Below, one piece after another: positions 58,901 to 64,000 of a DNA stretch of 64,000 nt. Location: the NCBI RefSeq assembly GCF_035989885.1, contig NZ_CP108518.1, forward strand, positions 7,803,001 to 7,867,000, written 5' to 3'. Each line of letters starts with the position of its first letter. Position 1 is the stretch's first letter. This stretch comes from Streptomyces sp. NBC_01232. Lineage in GTDB: Bacteria > Actinomycetota > Actinomycetes > Streptomycetales > Streptomycetaceae. The translations under genes were made by a program, and so were the position numbers. The notes below the pieces were generated by a model that saw only the letters and a list, made by a program, of their open reading frames with translations, ran no database searches and had not been told where the DNA came from.

Positions 58901-60208
58901 GAGTTCGGCGGTCTCCAGGGCCCGGATGACGGTGCTGCGGTTGGCGACGGAGGCGACCGGGTTGGTGCAGATGATCCAGCACGCCTTGATCTCACCGTCC
59001 GCCATCTTCTCGAACATCTCGACGGTGCCGCGTCCGGCGCCGGTGCGCAGGGTGCCCTTCGGCACACCCCACAGCTCCTCCACGTAACTGCGGTCCTCCT
59101 CCACCAGGACCGAGCGCTGACCGGGCAGACCAGGTCCCATGTATCCCATCTCCCGTCCGCCCATCGCGTTGGGCTGGCCGGTGAGGGAGAAGGGGCCGCT
59201 GCCCGGGCGGCAGATGGCGCCGGTGGCGAGGTGCAGATTGACCAGGGCGTTGGTGTTCCAGGTGCCGTGCGTGGACTGGTTCAGGCCCATGGTCCAGCAG
59301 CTCATCCACTCGCCCGCCTCGCCGATCCAGCGGGCGGCCAGCCGGATGTCGGCCTCCGGTATGCCGGTGATCTCGGCGACCTGCGCGGGCGCGTAGTCCC
59401 GTAGGAAGGCGGGCATCTCCTCCCAGCCCTCGGTGTGCTCGGCGATGAACGCGGGGTCGGTCCAGCCGCCCTCGACGAGCAGGTGCAGCAGTCCGTTGAG
59501 GAGTGCCAGGTCGGTGCCGGGCCTGATCTGCAGGAACAGATCGGCCTTGGCGGCGGTGGCGTTGCGCCGGGGATCGACCACGATGAGTCTGGCTCCGGCG
59601 GTCTTGACGCGGTCCATCATCCGCAGGAAGAGGATGGGGTGGCAGTCGGCCATGTTGGAGCCGATGACGAAGAAGGCGTCCGCCCGGTCGAAGTCCTCGT
59701 AGGAGCCGGGAGGGCCGTCCGCGCCCAGCGAGAGCTTGTAGCCGCTGCCGGCGCTGGCCATGCACAGCCGCGAGTTGGATTCGATCCGGTTCGTCCGCAG
59801 GAAGCCCTTGGCCAGCTTGTTCGCCAGGTACTGGGCCTCCAGGGACATCTGGCCGGAGACGTAGAGCGCGAGTGCGTCGGGGCCGTGCGCGTCGAGGATC
59901 CGGCGGAGCCGGGCCGCCGTCTCCGCGATGGCCGTCTCCACCGGGGCGGCGGCGGGCTCGGCGCCCCGCTCGCCGCGGACCAGTGCGGTCGTCAGCCGGC
60001 CGGGCGCGGCCAGCATGTCGGCGTGCGTGGCGCCCTTGGTGCACAGGCGTCCGCCGTTCGCGGGGTGCTGCCTGTCGCCGGTGACCTTGGCCACCGTACG
60101 GCGCCCGTCGCCGCCCGTGACGATGTCCAGGACGATCCCGCAGCCGACGCCGCAGTAGGAGCAGACCGTACGCACCTGCTGCCCGGCCGCTGCCTCCGCC
60201 TCCGCCAC
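55955..60208 (-). CDS. Single-chain assimilatory nitrate reductase / sulfite-reductase-type flavoprotein fusion
   Basis: A 1417-residue fusion. It opens with a [4Fe-4S] site (C16, C19, C23, C56), then a molybdopterin-bis-MGD oxidoreductase domain to about residue 550 (GTWNTNALVNLHLATG) and a dinucleotide-binding domain (about 560-710: NTGRLQHQWHTLTKTG). A linker leads to a flavodoxin-like FMN domain starting near residue 882 (VVLWASQTGNAEDLAAG) and an FAD/NAD(P)H domain (RLYSISSSP; GPGTGIAPFMAFLE; final YARDVY). NADPH electrons thus pass FAD-FMN-FeS-Mo to reduce nitrate to nitrite within one protein. This fusion is known in actinobacteria. The GTG start was chosen for its AGGAGG site. Confidence 0.88.
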   Translation of the reverse strand: MAEAEAAAGQQVRTVCSYCGVGCGIVLDIVTGGDGRRTVAKVTGDRQHPANGGRLCTKGATHADMLAAPGRLTTALVRGERGAEPAAAPVETAIAETAARLRRILDAHGPDALALYVSGQMSLEAQYLANKLAKGFLRTNRIESNSRLCMASAGSGYKLSLGADGPPGSYEDFDRADAFFVIGSNMADCHPILFLRMMDRVKTAGARLIVVDPRRNATAAKADLFLQIRPGTDLALLNGLLHLLVEGGWTDPAFIAEHTEGWEEMPAFLRDYAPAQVAEITGIPEADIRLAARWIGEAGEWMSCWTMGLNQSTHGTWNTNALVNLHLATGAICRPGSGPFSLTGQPNAMGGREMGYMGPGLPGQRSVLVEEDRSYVEELWGVPKGTLRTGAGRGTVEMFEKMADGEIKACWIICTNPVASVANRSTVIRALETAELVITQDVFAETETNAYADIALPATLWAESDGVMINSERNLTLVQGAADPPGEALPDWQLIAQVACAMGFAEAFTYTCAEQVFEELRQAWNPQTGWDLRGVTYERLRSGPVQWPAAPDGPERNPVRYLNDGVSRALAERPDGSRPRLAFPTATGRAVFFARPHLPDGELPDEDYPFVLNTGRLQHQWHTLTKTGKVAKLNRLDPGPFVEIHPQDAAALGIVEGDGVEVASRRGRAVLPAVVTDRVRPGNCFAPFHWNDLFGEYLSVNAVTDDAVDPISFQPGFKMCAVTLTKTTAPVPVVAALPPATAPASVGGDPGPDGLGTPAPARASSGSTTATLPRPGTAPAVTALTALTDVFGLQDRTPPALSDRERQYLAGFLTGLASAPPGADVPSLPAGAPFEAGHALWVDGVLAGAYSRTATALAAAPPAAPAPAPAEADPPARPVRRTRRTVVLWASQTGNAEDLAAGIAAELGTAAAAPASVHSMAERVPASLEPGTDLLIVTSTFGDGDPPDNGAAFWESLSAPDAPRLKDVRFAVLALGDSTYDAFCGHGRRLDQRLEELGGLRLLARVDCEPDYEEPAGRWLEQVRTALAAAAPDPGSAAGPRSRPVADRNSPYVARLSGNRLLSLPGATKEVRRFAFDLGEDGPAYEAGDALAVQPVNCPGLVTEWLAATGLAPDAEVAVPGRDPMPFAEALHRHLDITRLTPDLLRFVTEHTGDRRLKQLTRPDNKDGLARWTWGRGPVDVLAEFPVRLSAQEWAERLGRLKPRLYSISSSPLVDPREVGLTVSVLRYEGPGGHHRKGVASTFLADAEPGTPVPLFVQSSAHFRPPAGADTPAIMVGPGTGIAPFMAFLEHRRALGHQGANWLFFGEQREATDFYYREELAELHRHGTLTRLDLAFSRDQRTKVYVQDRMREHGAQLWSWLQDGAHFYVCGDASRMAKDVDRALREIAMAHGGLDADEAAAYLKQLSAAKRYARDVY

Positions 60209-60214
60209 AGCAGA

Positions 60215-60220
60215 CCTCCT
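60215..60220 (-). promoter_or_regulatory. Consensus ribosome site fixing the nitrate reductase start
   Basis: A full AGGAGG lies exactly 6 nt before the GTG at 60208, placing the start 42 codons inside the longest open frame and just ahead of the first iron-sulfur cysteine. Confidence 0.7.
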
Positions 60221-60434
60221 CGCGCCACCGGCCGACACCGCACCGCCCCGGGCCGCTGCTGCCCGGTGCAGGTCGATCCCGTTGCGGTCCACCGTAGGAA
60301 ATCCCTGTTGCGTACATGTGTCGGGCGGTGCCACCCGGGGGTTACGAGTGGCTTCGCCAAGATCGCGACGGGCGGTGAGGCGATCAGCGGCCGGGTGCGT
60401 CCGCCCCCGGGCCCGGCCGGGATGGTGCGGCCGG

Positions 60435-61553
60435 TCAGCCGTACATCGCCACGCGGTGCAGGGCCTCGAGCGCGCCGTCGATGGGATGGGGCTGCGGCCT
60501 GCCCGAGGAGTCGAGCCGGTTCCACCTCTGCGCGTTCACCGCGACCGCCATCTGCCGCATGCCGTCGGCGCGGGTCATGGCGAGCGCTCCACCGCCCCAG
60601 ACCGTGCCGCCATGACCCCAGAAGGTGTCCTGCCCCGGCTCCTGGACCGGGTACAGCCCCAGGCCGTAGTCCATCGTCTTGCCCTCCTGGGACACGACCC
60701 GGACCGTGCGGCGCATCTGCGCGAGCGACGACGGGCTGACGATCTCCCCGGCCAGCAGCATGCGGTAGAAGCGGTTGAGGTCCGCGACGGTCGATATCAG
60801 CGAGGCCGAAGGACCCGTCCATGACATGTCGAAGACGCTGTAGTCGCGCGGCGGGTCGATCATGCCGAACCACGCCTCGTAGAGCAGTGAGTGCGGCCCG
60901 TTCACCTGCGGCCCGGTGGGGATCTCGGTGTCCCGGAGCCCGGCGCGCTCGATGACGTTCTCGGTGATGTACCGCCCGGCCGAGGTGCCGGTCACCTGTT
61001 CCAGCAGCTCGACGAGGAGCAGGTAGTTGGTGTTGGAGTACAGCCCCGGCGCGCCGCCCGGGGTGCCGACGGCAGGTGCGGCGACCCCCAGCCCGATCAG
61101 CTCGACGGGGTCGAACCGTGTGAACCGGTGGTCGTCCAGGCTCTGGGGGCCGGTGTTCGCGAGGTCGGGGAGCGCCTTGAGGGAGGGGTAGGCGTAGGGG
61201 AGGTACTCGGCGAGGCCGCTGGTGTGGTTGAGCAGCATCCGGACCGTGATCGCGTCACCGCGTTCCCCGGGCACCAGCTTCGGAAGGTACCGGCCGACCG
61301 GGGCGTCGAGACCGATCCGGCCGCTCTCGACCTGCTGCAGAACCGCGGCGGCGGTGAAGGTCTTGGTGATGCTGCCGACGCGGTGCCGCATGTCGGCGGT
61401 GACAGGGCGGCCGGTGGAGACATCGGCGACCCCGGCGGCGCCGCGCCAGATCTGGTCGCCGTCGCGCACTTCGGCGAACAGCCCCGGCATCCCGGCGTGG
61501 TGCACGTTCTCCAGGGCGGCCTTCAGCTTCGCGGGATCCAGTGGGTTCCTCAC
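60435..61553 (-). CDS. Beta-lactamase-fold serine hydrolase
   Basis: A 372-residue serine hydrolase of the class C/esterase group: S61-x-x-K64 in VGSITKTFTAAA, the YSN motif in LYSNTNYLLLVELLEQ near 171, and the HGG loop in WGHGGTVWGGG. No signal peptide is visible, so it is cytoplasmic and more likely an esterase or peptidase than an antibiotic resistance enzyme. It is divergent from a TetR-family gene with a palindrome in the shared promoter, and is the probable target of that repressor. Confidence 0.85.
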   Translation of the reverse strand: MRNPLDPAKLKAALENVHHAGMPGLFAEVRDGDQIWRGAAGVADVSTGRPVTADMRHRVGSITKTFTAAAVLQQVESGRIGLDAPVGRYLPKLVPGERGDAITVRMLLNHTSGLAEYLPYAYPSLKALPDLANTGPQSLDDHRFTRFDPVELIGLGVAAPAVGTPGGAPGLYSNTNYLLLVELLEQVTGTSAGRYITENVIERAGLRDTEIPTGPQVNGPHSLLYEAWFGMIDPPRDYSVFDMSWTGPSASLISTVADLNRFYRMLLAGEIVSPSSLAQMRRTVRVVSQEGKTMDYGLGLYPVQEPGQDTFWGHGGTVWGGGALAMTRADGMRQMAVAVNAQRWNRLDSSGRPQPHPIDGALEALHRVAMYG

Positions 61554-61674
61554 GGTATGCGTCCTTTCGTATTCCGCGGGTGGAGCTCCACGTCGGGAGC
61601 CCGGCCCGGGTCAGAGGGCACGAGTGGCATGCCGGCCCGCCTGCTGCCGGGCCGGCACGCTCATGTCCTCATTA

Positions 61675-61691
61675 TGCACGCGGTGCGTGCA
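61675..61691. promoter_or_regulatory. Palindromic TetR-type operator
   Basis: TGCACGC-GGT-GCGTGCA is a perfect 7-bp inverted repeat in the divergent promoter between the serine hydrolase and the TetR gene, 46 nt before the TetR start. A half-site AGTGCAT follows at about 61700. Likely bound by the adjacent regulator. Confidence 0.6.
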
Positions 61692-61736
61692 ACACCAAGT
61701 GCATGGGTTAGGGTGAGACCCGGAAAGAGGAGTGAG

Positions 61737-62396
61737 ATGGCACCGCGAAGGCGTTGGTCGACCGACGAGATCCTGGACGCGGCGGCGGAGTTGCTGCGCA
61801 CGAGCGACGCCGAGTCGTTCAGCGTGCGCAAGCTCGCCGCTGCCCTGGGAACCGATTCCTCCAGCCTCTACCGGCACTTCCGCAGCAAGACCGAACTGCT
61901 GCGCGCGGTCGCCGACCGGATCCTCGCGGCCGCCATGGACGGCTACCGCCCCGAGGGCGACTGGAAGCAGCGCATCACCGCCCTGGCCCTGCGCGTGAGA
62001 GAGGCCTTCGGGCAGCAACCCCAGCTCGCCGGGGTCTGGGGACGCTATGCGTCGGGCGGCGCAGGTTCCCGGCTGGTCATGGAAGAACTGCTGCAGGCCC
62101 TGCGGGCGTCGGGACTGCCCGACGAGCAGATCCCGGCGCGCTACCACCGGATCGCGGTCCTCATCGCCTCGCTGATCGCCTCCGAGGCCGGGGTCAGCAC
62201 CATCACCGCCGAAGAGTACGAACAGGGCATGGAGCTGTTCCGCGTCGCGGTACTGGGCGCCGACCCCGAACGCTTCCCCGCCCTGGCCCACTTCGCGCGC
62301 GACATCCGACCCCTCGGGGCGGACCGCCGCGCCGCGTTCGAAGAGATCCTCGCCGCCCAGCTCGCCGACATCGAGGCCGCGGCCGGCCCCCGCTAG
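61737..62396 (+). CDS. TetR-family transcriptional regulator
   Basis: A 219-residue regulator. The HTH is near residues 10-55 (STDEILDAAAELLRTSDAES, FSVRKLAAALGTDSSSLYRHF, RSKTELLRAVADRIL) and a C-terminal ligand/dimer domain follows (about 80-215), of the TetR_C type with MEELLQALRASGLPDEQI and IASEAGVSTITAEEYEQGM. AGAGGAGTGAG precedes the ATG. It most likely represses itself and the divergent serine hydrolase through the palindrome at 61675-61691. Confidence 0.88.
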   Translation: MAPRRRWSTDEILDAAAELLRTSDAESFSVRKLAAALGTDSSSLYRHFRSKTELLRAVADRILAAAMDGYRPEGDWKQRITALALRVREAFGQQPQLAGVWGRYASGGAGSRLVMEELLQALRASGLPDEQIPARYHRIAVLIASLIASEAGVSTITAEEYEQGMELFRVAVLGADPERFPALAHFARDIRPLGADRRAAFEEILAAQLADIEAAAGPR

Positions 62397-62398
62397 GT

Positions 62399-62582
62399 CG
62401 TCTCTTTCGGATCTTGCTCCCCCAGCTACCGCTGGGAGGTGCCCCCAGGCCCGCGTCGCCCGGCACCGCACCTCGCCGCGTTGTCGGAGCACCGCAGTAC
62501 GTCCAGTACAACGGCGCTCCTCCGCCTTGCGATGCACGGCACCGGACGACGCGGGCCCGACCGACAAGATCCAAAAGAGACG
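62399..62582. repeat. 184-bp nested inverted-repeat element
   Basis: The ends are an 18-bp inverted repeat with one mismatch (CGTCTCTTTCGGATCTTG at 62399-62416; complement at 62565-62582). Inside lies a perfect 11-bp repeat (GGCCCGCGTCG at 62448-62458 with its complement at 62547-62557). It has no coding capacity and fills the gap between two convergent genes. The layout is that of a MITE-like or palindromic interspersed repeat; near-identical copies are familiar from other Streptomyces genomes as I recall. Confidence 0.75.
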
Positions 62583-62584
62583 CC

Positions 62585-63277
62585 CTAGCCTCCCGGCTCT
62601 GGAACGTCGTCCGTCGCCGCCTGCCACTGGTCCGAGTACTCGATGTGGATCTCGCGCGCGTCACCCAGCACACCGGCGTTGGAGTGGAGTGCGGTGCAGA
62701 AGTGCGGGTAGCCCCGATGGACCGGCACATAACCCGGGCCATTGCGGGCGACGTCGAAGAAATGGCGGGCGGTGGCCCTGAACACCGGCGCGCTCCCCGT
62801 CATGAACAGCGTCTCGGCGTGCACGTGCTGGTGGAACAGGTCCCGGTTCTCCCGGTAATGCCGAGCCTCGGCGTCGGCCGGCTGCTCGTCGGCCTTCGCC
62901 GGACGGGGCAGGGTCACCGTCTGCGGGCGGCCCCGGCCGAGGCGGGAGCGTACGTCCTTCCAGCGCGCGGGCGGGAACTGGAGCGAGTGGTGCAGCAGCA
63001 CGAGATCGAGCTGCCGGCTCCCCGGCTTCGGCAGCTCGCGCCCGGGAGCGCGGTTGCCCCGCATCGGCAGGTGGACCAGAGAGCGCGGGGACGAGGCGGC
63101 GAGCGTCCACAGGCCGCCGACCAGCTTCGCCGCCTGCTGGTCGAAGTAGGCGTCCACGTGGCTGTCGTGGTCGACGAGGACGGCGCGGACCAGCGGCCGC
63201 GCCGGTCGGATCACCTTGAACTCCACCGGTCCGAGCCGTGCCCGGTGGATGGTGACCGGTAGCTTCAGTTCCTGCAC
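62585..63277 (-). CDS. Conserved hypothetical protein
   Basis: A 230-residue protein starting MQELKLPVTIHRARLGPVEF. It has beta-rich N-terminal segments, then RSLVHLPMRGNRAPGRELP, LDLVLLHHSLQFPPARWKDV and a His-rich C-terminal half (LFHQHVHAETLFMTGSA, ATARHFFDVARNGPGY). The cluster of histidines could bind metal, but no motif is definitive. It lies 12 nt downstream of the S24/S26-like gene and is probably co-transcribed. Family not recognised. Confidence 0.65.
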   Translation of the reverse strand: MQELKLPVTIHRARLGPVEFKVIRPARPLVRAVLVDHDSHVDAYFDQQAAKLVGGLWTLAASSPRSLVHLPMRGNRAPGRELPKPGSRQLDLVLLHHSLQFPPARWKDVRSRLGRGRPQTVTLPRPAKADEQPADAEARHYRENRDLFHQHVHAETLFMTGSAPVFRATARHFFDVARNGPGYVPVHRGYPHFCTALHSNAGVLGDAREIHIEYSDQWQAATDDVPEPGG

Positions 63278-63289
63278 CGGAACGGCCCC

Positions 63290-63637
63290 CTACGCCGCAC
63301 GCGTCTTGTCCGCGGCGCCCGCCCGGGGGACACCGTCGACCGCCACGCAGATGCCGAAGACCCGGTCGTGGCCGGTCCAGCCGTTCACCCGGCCCCGGTT
63401 GTTGCTGATCTGCACCCGCCTGCGCACCGGATCCACGGCGGACACCAGGTGCAGGTACACGGTCCCGGCGACCCGGGCGAGGACGATGTCCCCCGCCTTC
63501 AGCCTCGCCGGTTCCACCGGAGCGACCACCACCTGCTGACGACTGCGTATCAGCGGGACCATCGAGGAGCCGCTCGGCCGGAACTCCACGGTGGCTCCGC
63601 CGGCGACCCTGCCGGCAACTGCGTCCAATGCACCCAT
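63290..63637 (-). CDS. S24/S26-type (signal-peptidase-like) protein
   Basis: A 115-residue protein with the S24/S26 core: catalytic Ser region FRPSGSSMVPLIRSRQQVVV (S-M-x-P motif), the hydrophobic strand LKAGDIVLARVAGTVYLHLV, and ISNNRGRVNGWTGHDRVFGI. The catalytic Lys is not evident where expected, and the protein is shorter than true signal peptidases and lacks a membrane anchor, so it may be a non-proteolytic or self-limited relative. It is first in a two-gene operon with the hypothetical downstream. Confidence 0.65.
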   Translation of the reverse strand: MGALDAVAGRVAGGATVEFRPSGSSMVPLIRSRQQVVVAPVEPARLKAGDIVLARVAGTVYLHLVSAVDPVRRRVQISNNRGRVNGWTGHDRVFGICVAVDGVPRAGAADKTRAA

Positions 63638-63803
63638 CCGAGGATGCTGACAGATCCCGCCGCGGGACCCCACCGATTTACGTCCGGGTCCCGGCCCGGT
63701 CCCGCTGCGGCGGGCGTTCGGTGTGTCTGCGGCGGTCCGCTCGGCGCCGGCGGTATGGATGGTGGGGTCATGCGGGGCGGCGGGCGAGAGCGAGGAGCGG
63801 CAC

Positions 63804-64000
63804 GTGGCGGCGATGGTCGGACTGTTCTGGGTCACTCCGGACGCGGTGTACGTGGGCTCGCCGCCGAACGCCATCGGGGTCTGCGTCCGGCTCACCGCCG
63901 ACGGACTGGAGGCCGCGGACCCGGACGGTTCCCTGACCTGGACCTGGCAGGGGGTGCGCTCCGCGGTGGTCGAGGACGCACCCAGCGAGAGCCGGACGAG
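63804..64000 (+). CDS. Hypothetical protein (5' part, cut by window end)
   Basis: A reading frame opens with GTG at 63804 (or ATG at 63813) after AGGAG with 6 nt spacing and stays open to the window edge: MVGLFWVTPDAVYVGSPPNA, then TADGLEAADPDGSLTWTWQG. Third-position G/C is typical of real genes here. It resembles conserved Streptomyces hypothetical proteins; no function can be given. It is divergent from the S24/S26-like gene. Confidence 0.6.
   Translation, partial: MAAMVGLFWVTPDAVYVGSPPNAIGVCVRLTADGLEAADPDGSLTWTWQGVRSAVVEDAPSESRT

Noticed and set aside
1..64000. tRNA, rRNA, CRISPR arrays and intact transposases
   Set aside because: None was recognised on either strand by reading; short or unusual RNAs cannot be excluded without a covariance-model search.

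Overview
The window is high-GC DNA with strong G/C bias at third codon positions, GTG/TTG starts and many 4-nt stop/start overlaps. Together with a SapB (ram/amf) cluster, this points to a Streptomyces chromosome or a very close relative. It reads as chromosomal backbone mixed with accessory loci. I saw no rRNA, tRNA, CRISPR array, phage module or intact insertion sequence.

Layout. 0-2.2 kb: the 5' tip of a kdp potassium-transport operon (kdpF plus a 27-residue leader ORF), an ECF42-type sigma factor coupled to its DGPF (YCII) partner, and a 33-residue membrane peptide. 2.5-9.7 kb: a complete ram/amf locus (ramC-ramS-ramA-ramB, with convergent ramR) for the SapB morphogenetic lanthipeptide; its precursor carries a six-glycine run at the start of the core. 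9.9-11.9 kb: a TerD-family two-domain protein, a NIPSNAP-like protein and a small acidic protein. 12.1-20.3 kb: an unusual lipid-type cluster with a KAS II-like ketosynthase, an ACP, a PlsC-like acyltransferase, a FabH-like KAS III, a P450-like protein, a lipase-like hydrolase and a polyprenyl diphosphate synthase. 20.3-24.8 kb: a small secreted protein, a NarL-type two-component pair, an enoyl-CoA hydratase and a Tat-exported DJ-1/PfpI protein. 24.8-28.3 kb: a coupled three-gene redox-signalling operon (receiver/glutaredoxin-like/thioredoxin-reductase-like fusion, cyclic-nucleotide-domain histidine kinase, UBP zinc finger).

28.5-39 kb: an HTH membrane protein, a DUF4232-like lipoprotein and a MacB-like ABC locus with two ATPases and two giant FtsX permeases. 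39-47 kb: small membrane and hypothetical genes, an orphan Imm49 immunity protein, a LacI-family regulator with two perfect palindromic operators facing a nitrilase, and a secreted protein. 47.4-53.6 kb: a secreted PIG-L deacetylase with a propeller-like tail, a lipoprotein, a GH15-like secreted hydrolase and a polytopic membrane protein. 53.6-60.2 kb: a frame-disrupted methyltransferase with a 15-bp tandem repeat, moeA, an M24-peptidase fragment and a single-chain nitrate reductase/flavoprotein reductase fusion. MoeA can supply the molybdenum cofactor this enzyme needs. 60.4-64 kb: a serine hydrolase divergent from a TetR regulator, a 184-bp nested inverted-repeat element, two small genes and the start of one more gene.

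The best candidates for undescribed biology are the 12-20 kb lipid cluster, the 25-28 kb redox operon, the Gly-expanded SapB precursor, the inverted-repeat element with a solo end at 23.03 kb, and several perfect operators whose regulators are not beside them.
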